A program made the translations under genes and the position numbers. The notes under the pieces were generated by a model that was not told the origin of the DNA, ran no database searches, and saw only the letters and a list, made by a program, of their open reading frames with translations. This document shows, in pieces, positions 17,204-25,624 of a stretch of DNA of 64,000 bases. How positions within the stretch are numbered: position 1 is the first letter of the stretch; each line of letters opens with the position of its first letter. This DNA comes from Ilumatobacter fluminis (GTDB lineage Bacteria; Actinomycetota; Acidimicrobiia; Acidimicrobiales; Ilumatobacteraceae). The stretch covers positions 4,558,001-4,622,000 of the forward strand of contig NZ_SOAU01000001.1 in the NCBI RefSeq assembly GCF_004364865.1, written 5' to 3'.

Positions 17204-17416
17204 ATGTTGTTCCTCGGCGAGGATCTGATCCTCTACCTGTTGCTGGCGCTCGGCGGGGCGCTGTTCGTCGGCAACGTGGCGGCGATCCTGCGACCCCCGA
17301 AGCAGCACAAGTCCGACGACGCGCTCGAGCGCGCCCCGCTCACCCGCAGTGTCGTCTACGCCGTGATCGGCCTGGTCGCCGCCGTCTGGGCCATCGCCAC
17401 CCTCGTCACCGGATAA
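17204..17416 (+). CDS. Small two-helix membrane protein, unknown function
   Basis: This 70-residue protein has two hydrophobic helices (residues 8-28 and about 49-68) joined by a polar loop (RPPKQHKSDDALERAPLTRS). The frame shows normal actinobacterial codon use, and the gene sits alone between a DsbA-like gene and a convergent lipoprotein gene. I recognise no family. Its role cannot be inferred beyond membrane location. Confidence 0.65.
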   Translation: MLFLGEDLILYLLLALGGALFVGNVAAILRPPKQHKSDDALERAPLTRSVVYAVIGLVAAVWAIATLVTG

Positions 17417-17462
17417 CCCCAGGCCTGCGGGTCAGGTCCGCGGGACCTGGCGCGTCAGATCG

Positions 17463-18164
17463 TCAGTTGGGGCCGATGGCGAGGTTGAGGGACATGCCGC
17501 CCGACGAGGGATCGTCGGCGACGCCGCCCGAGACGAACATCGACTCACTCGCATCGACGTACTGGAAGAACGCGCCGTCCGGCGTCGTCGTCAGCGACTG
17601 CTGGGTGTAGCCGTTGTCCTCCAAGAACGACGTCAGCTCGTCGAGGTAGCTCTCCCAATCGCCCGGCGCCGACGCCACGAGCACGTTCGACACGCCGTCG
17701 CCGGCGTCGGACTGCTGGCTCATCAGCACCGCCAGGTCGTCGGGCAGGGGGATCTCCGGAAAGTCGTCCGGCAGGTCGCCGCCCTGGGAGTAGGTGGCCG
17801 TGCCGTCCTCGGTCTCGATCACGACCTCGGCGTCGTCGCCCTCACCGGTCTGGGTGATCGTGGCGTCGCCGTCCTCGGTCTCGATCTGGGTCACACCGTC
17901 TTCGGAGTCGGCCGAAAAGACCTGATTGCCGTCGGCGTCCTCGGCCTGCATGACGACGTTGCCGTCCTCGTCGGTCGTGATCTCGAACGAGCCGTCCTCG
18001 GTCTGCACCGAGAACTCGCCGTCGGAGAGGTCGAGGTCGACGTCGCCGCCGCCTTCCGCTTCGATCGCTCGCTCGGCGATCGACTCGGCGATGTTCTCGC
18101 TGCTGCAGCCCGCCAATCCGACGAGCGCCACAATCGCCAGGGCGCTGCCAGTCATCCGCTTCAT
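17463..18164 (-). CDS. Secreted acidic lipoprotein, unknown function
   Basis: This is a 233-residue lipoprotein. The signal peptide (MKRMTGSALAIVALVGLAGC) ends in the lipobox LAGC. The next 100 or so residues are extremely acidic and repetitive, built of E-D-G-x-x-x-x-x strands (TEDGSFEITTDEDGNVVMQA), which suggests a beta-solenoid-like or calcium-binding stretch. The C-terminal part (GDWESYLDELTSFLEDNGYTQ) resembles a small globular domain found in other actinobacterial lipoproteins. It is divergent from engB. No enzyme motif is present. Confidence 0.75.
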   Translation of the reverse strand: MKRMTGSALAIVALVGLAGCSSENIAESIAERAIEAEGGGDVDLDLSDGEFSVQTEDGSFEITTDEDGNVVMQAEDADGNQVFSADSEDGVTQIETEDGDATITQTGEGDDAEVVIETEDGTATYSQGGDLPDDFPEIPLPDDLAVLMSQQSDAGDGVSNVLVASAPGDWESYLDELTSFLEDNGYTQQSLTTTPDGAFFQYVDASESMFVSGGVADDPSSGGMSLNLAIGPN

Positions 18165-18279
18165 GATTCGTTCCTTTCGCACCGGACCGCCCGGTGCTGT
18201 TCCATCGTCGCATACGGCCGCGGGTCCGTGTCGACCGTTATCTCCGGTCGTTCGACCGGCCCGCTCGTACACTCTCGGC

Positions 18280-18879
18280 ATGCCAGGCCCGCCGCTGAAG
18301 CTCCGATTCGTCTCGTCGGCGACCCGCACCCACCAACTGCCCGACACACCCGCCGAGGTGGCCTTCGTCGGCCGGTCGAACGTCGGCAAGTCGTCGCTGA
18401 TCAACGCACTCGCGAACCAGAAGCAACTGGCCCGCGTGTCGAACACGCCCGGCCGCACCCAGCTGATCAACGTGTTCGAGGTGGTCGGCGGCGGTGGCAG
18501 TGGCGGCGGCACCCTCGTCGACCTGCCGGGCTACGGCTACGCCAAGGTGCCCGGACACGTGCGGAAGGACTGGGGCCCGATGATCGAGGGCTACCTGCTC
18601 GAACGAGAGGGCCTCGAAACCGTGTTCGTGCTGGTCGACGGCCTGATCGGGCCGACACCGCTCGACGTGCAGATGCTCGACTGGCTCGCCGACAACGAGG
18701 TGCCCCACACCATCGTCGCCACGAAGATGGACAAGGTGAAGTCGTCGAAACGGCGCACCCGCAAAAAGGAGCTGGCCGAAGGCTGCCGGCTCGAGGTCGG
18801 CGACATCGTCTGGGTCAGTTCCGCGAAAGACGTCAACATCGACCAACTCCGCGACCTCGTCCGCTCCCACCTGAGCTGA
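18280..18879 (+). CDS. engB: Ribosome-biogenesis GTPase EngB (YihA/YsxC)
   Basis: This 199-residue GTPase acts in assembly of the large ribosomal subunit. G1 is GRSNVGKSS at residues 31-39, G2 is TPGRTQ, G3 is DLPGYGYAK, G4 is TKMDK and G5 is VSSAKD. A glycine-rich insertion (VVGGGGSGGG) sits just before G3 and is longer than in most homologues. The ATG at 18280 gives the expected N-terminus. It is divergent from the lipoprotein gene and ends 5 bp before a family B palindrome. Confidence 0.93.
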   Translation: MPGPPLKLRFVSSATRTHQLPDTPAEVAFVGRSNVGKSSLINALANQKQLARVSNTPGRTQLINVFEVVGGGGSGGGTLVDLPGYGYAKVPGHVRKDWGPMIEGYLLEREGLETVFVLVDGLIGPTPLDVQMLDWLADNEVPHTIVATKMDKVKSSKRRTRKKELAEGCRLEVGDIVWVSSAKDVNIDQLRDLVRSHLS

Positions 18880-18883
18880 CACG

Positions 18884-18965
18884 GTCGGATGATGTCAGAC
18901 ATCATCCGACGGACCCGGGAGGACACCACGCAGACCTGGTCGGATGATGTCTGACATCATCCGAC
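18884..18965. repeat. Family B nested palindrome, copy 4
   Basis: There are two hairpins with the arm GTCGGATGATGTC. The first has A and the second T as the central base, and a spacer of about 32 nt separates them. The arms are identical to those of copy 5 at 47415-47498, though the spacers differ. It lies between engB and the acyl-CoA ligase gene, where both genes point right. Confidence 0.88.
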
Positions 18966-19007
18966 CCGATACTTGGTCTGTACAGGTGGTCTGGCAGACT
19001 CGCCGAC

Positions 19008-20753
19008 GTGTTCGACCATTTCGATGCCGCCTGGAAAGAACTGACCGCCGAGGGGTCGGGATTCGCCGTCTCCGAGATCGACGTGCGAGGTGTCCCCACC
19101 CGCATCTTCCCCAGTGCCCCGCCCCACATGCGGGCGATCTGGGACATCGCCCAACTCCACGGCGACAAGACCTACATCGTGTTCGAGGACGAGCGCTACA
19201 CCTACGCCGAGATCGGCGCCCAGGTCCGCTCGCTCGCCAACCACCTGCGTGACGTGCACGGCGTCGGCAGCGGCGACCGGGTCGCGATCGCGATGCGCAA
19301 CTACCCCGAATGGGTCGTCTCCTACTGGGCGATCGCCTGCCTCGGCGCTGCCGCCGTCGGCATGAACGCCTGGTGGACCGGCCCCGAAATGGCCTACGGC
19401 CTCGGTGACTCGAAGCCGAAGGTGCTCATCGCCGACGACGAGCGCGTCGAGCGCGTGCTCCCCGAACTCGACGCCCTCCGCGCCGAAGCGCCGCTCCACA
19501 TCATGTCGGTCCGCAGCGACCGCGAACTTCCCGACGACTCGAGCCGCTGGGCCGACGTCGTCAAGCCCGACGAGGCGCCCGCCACCCTGCCCGACGCCGA
19601 CATCGACCCCGACGACGACGTCACCATCTTCTACACCTCGGGCACCACCGGGTTCCCGAAGGGCGCCCAGCTGACGCATCGTGGTTCGGTCCACAACATC
19701 ATGAACATCGTCTTCATGACCATGGTCGCCGGTGCCGCCGAGGCGAAGGCCGTCGAAGCCGGCGAACTGCCCGCACCCGAGCCCGCCCCGGCCGACGCCG
19801 ACCCCGCCGCTCCGCCGGTGTTCCTGGCGCCCACCCCGCTGTTCCACGTCACGGCGAACAACTGCCTGCTCCAGCCGTGCACCATGGCGGGTGGCGCGAT
19901 CGTGTTCATGTACAAGTGGGACGCCGGTCGGGCGATCGAGCTGATCGAGCGCGAGAAGGTCACCAACTTCTCGGGCGTGCCGACCATGAGTCGCGAGATG
20001 CTGATGCACGAGGACTGGTCGCTGCGCGACACCTCGTCGCTCAAGTCGATGGGTGGTGGCGGCGCCGCGATCCAGCCCGACCTGGTCGACAAGATCGACA
20101 AGTCGCTGAAGGGCGGCGTGCCCTCGACCGGGTACGGCCTCACCGAGACGCACGGCATCGTCACCGCCAACTCGGCCAAGCTCTACACCGCCAAGCCCGC
20201 CTCGTGCGGCCGCATCGTGCCGACGCTCGAAGGGCGCCTGGAAGACGAGGCCGGCAACGTCCTCGAGCCCGGCCCGAACGTGGTCGGTGAACTGTGCGTT
20301 CGGGGCGCGATCGTCATCAAGGGCTACCTGAACCGTCCCGACGCGACGGCCGACTCGATCCGCGACGGCTGGTTCCACACCGGCGACATCGCCCGCATCG
20401 ACGAGGACGGATTCGTCTTCATCGTCGACCGCGCCAAGGACATGGTGATCCGCGGTGGCGAGAACGTCTACTGCACCGAGGTCGAGGCCGCCATCTACGA
20501 GCATCCGGCCGTTGCCGAGGCCGCCGTGTTCGGCAAGCCCGACGATCGCCTCGGTGAAGAGGTCGTCGCTGCGGTCGTGACCCGGCCGGGTGAGTCGCTC
20601 GACCAGGACGAGCTCAGCGCCTTCCTCGCCGAACGCCTCGCCAAGTTCAAGATCCCCTCGACGGTCTGGTTCCGCGACGAACCCCTCCCCCGCAACGCCA
20701 ACGGCAAGTTCGTCAAGCGAGACCTCAAAGACGAACTCCTCGGCACCGCCTGA
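19008..20753 (+). CDS. AMP-forming acyl-CoA synthetase (FadD type)
   Basis: This is a 581-residue adenylate-forming ligase. The ATP loop FYTSGTTGFPKGAQLTHR is near residue 210, A4-A5 motif TGYGLTETHG lies mid-chain, and the hinge region is WFHTGDIARIDEDGFVFIVDRAKDMVIRGGENV. The catalytic lysine is near the end in PRNANGKFVKRDL. A medium- or long-chain carboxylic acid is the probable substrate. An Ala/Pro-rich insertion (EAGELPAPEPAPADADPAAP) follows the ATP loop. The start is GTG at 19008. Confidence 0.9.
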   Translation: MFDHFDAAWKELTAEGSGFAVSEIDVRGVPTRIFPSAPPHMRAIWDIAQLHGDKTYIVFEDERYTYAEIGAQVRSLANHLRDVHGVGSGDRVAIAMRNYPEWVVSYWAIACLGAAAVGMNAWWTGPEMAYGLGDSKPKVLIADDERVERVLPELDALRAEAPLHIMSVRSDRELPDDSSRWADVVKPDEAPATLPDADIDPDDDVTIFYTSGTTGFPKGAQLTHRGSVHNIMNIVFMTMVAGAAEAKAVEAGELPAPEPAPADADPAAPPVFLAPTPLFHVTANNCLLQPCTMAGGAIVFMYKWDAGRAIELIEREKVTNFSGVPTMSREMLMHEDWSLRDTSSLKSMGGGGAAIQPDLVDKIDKSLKGGVPSTGYGLTETHGIVTANSAKLYTAKPASCGRIVPTLEGRLEDEAGNVLEPGPNVVGELCVRGAIVIKGYLNRPDATADSIRDGWFHTGDIARIDEDGFVFIVDRAKDMVIRGGENVYCTEVEAAIYEHPAVAEAAVFGKPDDRLGEEVVAAVVTRPGESLDQDELSAFLAERLAKFKIPSTVWFRDEPLPRNANGKFVKRDLKDELLGTA

Positions 20754-20778
20754 CCCTCCACGACCCGACAACGCCTTC

Positions 20779-20956
20779 GGGTCAGGTGCCAGAGGTGACG
20801 GCGAGGAACGAGCCGTGACCGGCGGTCACCTGACCCGGGATCGGTGCGCGAACCCTCGGGAACGAGTCGTCGGGCCGACCCACAGGACCCCGGAGTCAGG
20901 TGACCGCCGGTAACGGGTTCGGCTGCGCCTCACCCGTCACCTCTGGCACCTGACCC
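20779..20956. repeat. Family C nested palindrome, copy 2 (two arms)
   Basis: The left arm (20779-20836) differs from copy 1 at about one base, and the right arm ends CTCTGGCACCTGACCC at 20956. The spacer also resembles copy 1 (both contain GTGCGCGAACC). It separates the convergent acyl-CoA ligase and transglutaminase-like genes and fills that gap. Confidence 0.85.
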
Positions 20957-20969
20957 GCGAACTCTGGCG

Positions 20970-23090
20970 TCAGGTGACGGGGCTGCGGGTGGCGCGGCGG
21001 AGCGAACGCAGACTCAGGCGCCAGCGGAGCCGTTCCCACCGGGTGCGCGACGCACGGATGGCGGCATCGATCGCCGAGGCCGTGCGTGCGGCATCGTCGG
21101 CGAGCCGGGCCGCCTCCTCGTTCGGACGGGTCCCGAAGGTGACCGCCGACGACATCGCCGCCAGGCGACGGGTCTCGTGCGGCACACCCGCCACCACCGC
21201 CGACGACGAGTCGGCGATGCGGTCGTCGGTCCACGACGGGCCGATGGTCAGCCCGGCGTCGACCAGTGAGTCGGTCGTGTTCGCCCAGGCGCCCCGCACC
21301 CGTGCGGCCGGGTCGGCAGCACGCAACCGCTCGCGCCGTCGCCGGAGCTTGAGCAGCAGGATTCCTCCGACGATCACCACGATCGGCAACAGCACGACCG
21401 CCGACACCGTGCCGACCCGGCGCGCCCACGTCGCCCAGGTTCCCCAACCCGTGTCACTCACCGCGTCGTCGTCGCCGGTCTCCTCGATCTCGTCATCGCT
21501 CTCGACCGGTTCGGCCGCCGGCGGCTGCGCCGCAGCCGGTGTCTGCTGTGCGGGGAGCGGCTCGTCGTCGTCGACGTCGGTCGCCTGTGAGTCGGGCACC
21601 GGATCGAACGGCAACCACTGGCCGTCGTCGAGGAGCACCTCGGGCCAGACCGCCGCGTGCTCGGTGCGGATGGCGAAGATCGCACCGAGGTCGTCGGGCG
21701 GCACGTCGAACCCGACGGCGATGCGTGTCTCGTAGCCGAGCGAGCGCGCCAGCAACACGAACGCCGTCACGAACTGCTCCGCCGTCCCCCGCTTGGTCTC
21801 GACGATGAAGCGGTCGATCAGCGCGAGCTGCTGACCGAACCCGGCGGCGGCCGCGTCGAGCTCCCATCCGAACCGCATCTCCTGCGCCAAGCGGCCGAGC
21901 CGCTCGACGTCGGCGCCGTCACCCGCCAGTGTGCGAGCCACATCGGTGTAGGCGGCCGCGATCTCGTCGGCCGGGGCCACGACCACGCTTGCGGCCAGCG
22001 CCTCGGCTGTCGACGGAGGGAGCACGGCAGTGGCGTCGACCACGGTGTCGGGGCCGGGGCGCTCGATGAACCGCACTGCGACGCGGTCGAGGTCGGTCTC
22101 GACGTCGCGGTCGACAACGACGGCCGCACCCGGGAGCGGGAGAAGATCCAGGTCGTCCGAGTCGAACTGGACCCGGTAGTCGAGCACGTCGGCTTCGGCG
22201 TCGTTCGGCACCGTGGCGAGGCGGCCGCCGATCGGACGGAGGTCGATGTCGGGCACCCATCGCTGACCGTCGTACTCCTCGAACGCGGCGAGCCGCCAAC
22301 GGCCGGGCATCGACGGTCGGGCGAGCACCGAGCGGTCGCTGATCGTCGCGAGCTCGCGCACTGGCTCGGTCGTGCGGATCGCGACCGTCGCCTCGATCGG
22401 ATCGAGGAGTGTGGCCGACACCTCGGGTTCGTCGGTGTCGCGCGGGTCGGCCCGGTCGTCCCACGCCACGGCCGTCGCAGCACCGATGCCGACGACCGCC
22501 ATCACGGCCACGGTCGCGAGCACGGTGCGTTCGGGCACGAGCGAGCGGCGGCTCAGCACGGGCTGGCCCGGCACCGAGCCGATGAAGGCGATCACGAGCA
22601 CGACCGTCACCACGAACAACCAGACGTCGGGCGACTCGGGCGCCGCCAGCGCCAACAGGACCGTGCCGGCGACGGCGATGGGCAACAGCGGCAGCAGGCG
22701 CCAACGTGGGCTCGTCGCGAGCCCGACCGCCACCGCCGTGGCGCTACCGACGAGGAGCGCGATCGCGGCGATCATGGCCGGGTCGGACGGACTCGGCCAC
22801 TCGGTGCTCAGGAGGCGCTTCGGCGCCCGCCACACGCCGGGGAACGCATCGACGACCGAACCGTCCGACACCACCGGGACAACCGCGGTCGTCACGACGA
22901 CGGACGCGACCCCGGCCACCACCACGGCGATCGTCCCCCACCGGGCAGCCACGATCACGGCGGCCGTCACGACGACGGGCACGAGCAGGACCTGCCACAG
23001 CACCGCGTCGAACACCGTCCCGCCGAGCACGGCGAGCACGAGACCGAGCGCTCCGGCGATGAGGCTCCGCACCAGCGTCGTCAGCGCCAT
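20970..23090 (-). CDS. TgpA-type membrane protein with a degenerate transglutaminase domain
   Basis: This 706-residue protein follows MoxR and DUF58 genes, as TgpA proteins do. The N-terminal half has about six to eight transmembrane helices (DUF3488), then an external transglutaminase-like domain, one further helix and a cytoplasmic tail. In active relatives the motifs are GYCEQF and DAHAWPEV. Here they read GTAEQF and EHAAVWPEV, so the catalytic Cys and His align with A437 and A480; only the Asp (D496, FDPVP) remains. It is therefore probably a non-catalytic scaffold. Its start overlaps the stop of a small chimeric frame. Confidence 0.82.
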   Translation of the reverse strand: MALTTLVRSLIAGALGLVLAVLGGTVFDAVLWQVLLVPVVVTAAVIVAARWGTIAVVVAGVASVVVTTAVVPVVSDGSVVDAFPGVWRAPKRLLSTEWPSPSDPAMIAAIALLVGSATAVAVGLATSPRWRLLPLLPIAVAGTVLLALAAPESPDVWLFVVTVVLVIAFIGSVPGQPVLSRRSLVPERTVLATVAVMAVVGIGAATAVAWDDRADPRDTDEPEVSATLLDPIEATVAIRTTEPVRELATISDRSVLARPSMPGRWRLAAFEEYDGQRWVPDIDLRPIGGRLATVPNDAEADVLDYRVQFDSDDLDLLPLPGAAVVVDRDVETDLDRVAVRFIERPGPDTVVDATAVLPPSTAEALAASVVVAPADEIAAAYTDVARTLAGDGADVERLGRLAQEMRFGWELDAAAAGFGQQLALIDRFIVETKRGTAEQFVTAFVLLARSLGYETRIAVGFDVPPDDLGAIFAIRTEHAAVWPEVLLDDGQWLPFDPVPDSQATDVDDDEPLPAQQTPAAAQPPAAEPVESDDEIEETGDDDAVSDTGWGTWATWARRVGTVSAVVLLPIVVIVGGILLLKLRRRRERLRAADPAARVRGAWANTTDSLVDAGLTIGPSWTDDRIADSSSAVVAGVPHETRRLAAMSSAVTFGTRPNEEAARLADDAARTASAIDAAIRASRTRWERLRWRLSLRSLRRATRSPVT

Positions 23091-23300
23091 GGCCGCCCCC
23101 GCTGCGTCCACGTCGCCGCGTCGTCGAGCGCGGGCACCGGTGCCGTCCCACCGGCCGCGACGGGCACGGCGAGCACGAGACCCAGGGATCCGGCGATCAG
23201 GCTCCGTACCGACGTCGTCAACGCCATGGCCGCCACTTCTGCGCAAACGTGGCCGCATCGTCGACGGCGAGCGCGATACCGGGCACGAGCGCGGCGTCCT
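23027..23300. repeat. Diverged tandem duplication, 137-bp period
   Basis: The segments 23027-23163 and 23164-23300 align at a constant offset of 137 bp with roughly 80 percent identity by eye. Each contains the last codons of the DUF58 frame overlapping the first codons of the TgpA-like frame. The unit is not a multiple of three, so the junction creates a new small frame (23081-23227). Confidence 0.8.
23081..23227 (-). CDS. Chimeric 48-residue frame created by tandem duplication
   Basis: The ATG at 23227 opens a frame of 48 codons. Its N-terminus (MALTTSVRSLIAGSLGLVLA) copies the start of the TgpA-like protein (MALTTLVRSLIAGALGLVLA). Its C-terminus (LDDAATWTQRGRPWR) copies the end of the DUF58 protein (VDDAATFAQKWRPWR). 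It overlaps the DUF58 stop and the TgpA start in the same way the two genes would overlap without the duplication. Translation is plausible by coupling and would give a one-helix membrane peptide. It may also be only a coupling bridge without function. Confidence 0.5.
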   Translation of the reverse strand: MALTTSVRSLIAGSLGLVLAVPVAAGGTAPVPALDDAATWTQRGRPWR

Positions 23301-24423
23301 GACCGACGCGGACGATCGACATCGAGTCGCCGCGCGGCAACACCGACGCCGGGCCGTCGGGACCGGTGACCATCACGATCGCCGTGTGGTCGAGTCCGTC
23401 GCGGAACAACTCCGACAGGCGCAGGATCGAGTCGCCCTCGGTCTGTCCGACCGGGGTCAGGAGATCGAGCACCGTCTGCTCGGCGCCGATCGACCGGCGG
23501 CTGCCCGGGTACTCCTTCGAGGTGGTGCGCACCGTCACGTCGACGCCGCTGCGGATCGCGTGCACCGCGATCGACGCCACCACGTCGATCATCTCCTCGA
23601 AGTCGTCGGCCGGCGCCACGCTCGCGGCGGTGTCGAGCACGACCGTGAACTCCGGCCGGCGCAACTCGACGTGCTCGCGCAGCATGAGCGTGCCCATCCG
23701 AGCGGTGGTCGGCCAGTGGATCAGGCGTGGATCGTCACCCTGCACGTACTCCCGCAACGACACGAATCCGCTCAGCGGATCGGACGCCACCCGGCGGATC
23801 ACCGCCTCGTGCTCGACGATGTGCATCGCCCCGTACGGCCCGGCGAGCTGATGCACCTTCGGGTGCACGATGACCGTGCCGGTGTCACCGCTCGACCGCC
23901 GGCCGACCGCCAACCCGAACGGGTCATGACGCTCCAGATACCACGGCCCGATCCGGTGCACGCCACGGCGGCGGGTCGGGATCGTCGCCGTGATGTCGGT
24001 GCGGTCCTTCGGAGCGACCGGCGGCACCTCGGTGACCCCGAGTTCGCCGTCGCACGAGTCGACCAGCGTCGCCCGGTTCGTACGACGCCGACCCTGGTTG
24101 TTGACCCGGTACCGCACCCGGAGCGGCTCACCGCGGGCGACCCGCGGGGTGCTGACGCGGCGCACGATCCTCGCAGCGTGGGCGACGCGGGCGCTCCACA
24201 CGGCGGCCACGACGGCGACCGCCAAGCCGACCGCGATCACGAACAGTTCCTCGTACTGCCACCACCAGCCGACGATCGCGAACACGACCGCTGCAATCGC
24301 CGCGCCGAGGCCCGACCAGGTGAGGAAGCGGCCGGCCGGGCGGACCCGGCCCTCGTCGGTCGCCGCGTCGGTGTCGGAGCCGGGTTCGGCTTCTGCCGAC
24401 GTGGAGCGGCGGCGTCCGGACAT
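23218..24423 (-). CDS. DUF58 membrane protein of a MoxR operon
   Basis: This 401-residue protein has two transmembrane helices near the N-terminus (residues 34-72), a beta-rich external or linker region, then the DUF58 core (REYVQGDDPRLIHWPTTARMGTLMLREH) leading into a von Willebrand A-like fold (FTVVLDTAASVAP). MoxR/DUF58/TgpA sets are thought to assemble or remodel envelope complexes. It is coupled to moxR by TGATG, and its last codons overlap the small chimeric frame. Confidence 0.88.
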   Translation of the reverse strand: MSGRRRSTSAEAEPGSDTDAATDEGRVRPAGRFLTWSGLGAAIAAVVFAIVGWWWQYEELFVIAVGLAVAVVAAVWSARVAHAARIVRRVSTPRVARGEPLRVRYRVNNQGRRRTNRATLVDSCDGELGVTEVPPVAPKDRTDITATIPTRRRGVHRIGPWYLERHDPFGLAVGRRSSGDTGTVIVHPKVHQLAGPYGAMHIVEHEAVIRRVASDPLSGFVSLREYVQGDDPRLIHWPTTARMGTLMLREHVELRRPEFTVVLDTAASVAPADDFEEMIDVVASIAVHAIRSGVDVTVRTTSKEYPGSRRSIGAEQTVLDLLTPVGQTEGDSILRLSELFRDGLDHTAIVMVTGPDGPASVLPRGDSMSIVRVGQDAALVPGIALAVDDAATFAQKWRPWR

Positions 24424-25433
24424 CAGGCGTCGCGCCGTCGCGGCACCTCGACCTCGTCGAGCACTCCGGCGATGATCGACGAGGTACTCGCGCCGCGCAG
24501 CTCGGCCTCCGGCGTGAGGGCGATGCGGTGACCGCACACCGCTGTCGCGACGTCCTGGACGTCGTCGGGCGTGACGTAGTCGCGGTCGGCCGTCGCCGCC
24601 CACGCCCGAGACGCACGGAGCAGGGCGATACTGCCGCGGGTCGACACGCCAAGACGGAGGTCGGCGTGATCTCGGGTCGCCGCGGCGATCCGCACGATGT
24701 AGTCGTTGATGCTCGGTGCGGCCTCGATCGAGTCGACCGCCTCGATCACCCGCTCGAGCTGCTCGGCGTCGGTGACCGACTCGACCGACTCGTCGCGCTG
24801 CGAGCGGTGATAGTCCTCGAGCAGACGCACCTCGGTCTGATGATCGGTGTAGCCGAGGCTGATGCGCATCGTGAACCGGTCGAGCTGCACGTCGGGCAAC
24901 GGGAACGTGCCCTGGAAGTCGCGCGGGTTCTGGGTGGCGATGACGAAGAACGGGCGCGGCACACGGCGCGACACACCGTCGGCGGTGACCTGACGTTCCT
25001 CCATCACCTCGAGCAGCGCCGACTGCGTCTTCGGGCTACCGCGGTTGATCTCGTCACCGACGAGCACGTTGGAGAAGACCGGGCCCTCACGGAAGTTGAA
25101 GACCCCGTTCGCCTGGTCGTAGACCATGACGCCGGTGATGTCGCTCGGGAGCAGGTCGGGGGTGAACTGCACGCGGGTCCAGCTGCCCGAGATCGAGTCG
25201 GCGATCGCCTTGGCGAGGGTGGTCTTGCCGGTGCCGGGCACGTCGTCGAGGAGCAGGTGGCCTTCGGTGAGGAGACAGCTCACCGCCATGCGGATCTGCT
25301 GATGCTTGCCCCTGACCGCCTTGTCGACATTGTCGACGAGCGCTTGGACGACGGACGAGATCTCCCGCGACACCTCCGCGAGTGTACGACCCCGCGCGAC
25401 CCGTGGTAGGTCGGTTGCGCAGCGCACCTTCAC
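24423..25433 (-). CDS. MoxR-family AAA+ ATPase
   Basis: This is a 336-residue ATPase. It has Walker A DDVPGTGKTTLAKA, Walker B VLVGDEINRGSPKTQSALLEVMEE, sensor 1 VIATQNPRDFQGTFPLPDVQLDRF and the C-terminal lid with sensor 2 (LRLGVSTRGSIALLRASRAWA). MoxR proteins act as chaperones for partner complexes, here most likely the DUF58 and TgpA-like products encoded next to it. The first 20 codons are weakly conserved, so the start could lie further in. A four-copy tandem repeat lies directly upstream. Confidence 0.92.
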   Translation of the reverse strand: MKVRCATDLPRVARGRTLAEVSREISSVVQALVDNVDKAVRGKHQQIRMAVSCLLTEGHLLLDDVPGTGKTTLAKAIADSISGSWTRVQFTPDLLPSDITGVMVYDQANGVFNFREGPVFSNVLVGDEINRGSPKTQSALLEVMEERQVTADGVSRRVPRPFFVIATQNPRDFQGTFPLPDVQLDRFTMRISLGYTDHQTEVRLLEDYHRSQRDESVESVTDAEQLERVIEAVDSIEAAPSINDYIVRIAAATRDHADLRLGVSTRGSIALLRASRAWAATADRDYVTPDDVQDVATAVCGHRIALTPEAELRGASTSSIIAGVLDEVEVPRRRDA

Positions 25434-25449
25434 CCGTGTCCCGCTGCCC

Positions 25450-25600
25450 GGACACCCAGGCGATTAAATCCACCAGGAGTCCACCCGTGGACACCCAGGC
25501 GATTTAATCGACCAGGAGTCCACCCGTGGACACCCAGGCGATTTAATCGACCAGGAGTCCACCCGTGGACACCCAGGCGATTCAATCGACCAGGAGTCCG
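25450..25600. repeat. Tandem array of four 39-bp units upstream of moxR
   Basis: Unit starts (GACACCCAGGCGATT...) fall at 25451, 25490, 25529 and 25568, exactly 39 bp apart. Each unit is partly palindromic around CGATTTAATCG, flanked by GGACACCCAGG and CCAGGAGTCC. The first and last units carry small changes. The array fills the gap between the SWIM gene and moxR, about 20 bp upstream of the moxR start, and could be an operator array or a set of hairpins in the leader. Confidence 0.9.
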
Positions 25601-25624
25601 GGGCACGCAGTGGGTGGGGTCGGG

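Noticed and set aside
25450-25600. CRISPR array
   Set aside because: The units are 39 bp and directly adjacent, with no unique spacers between them, and no cas genes are near.
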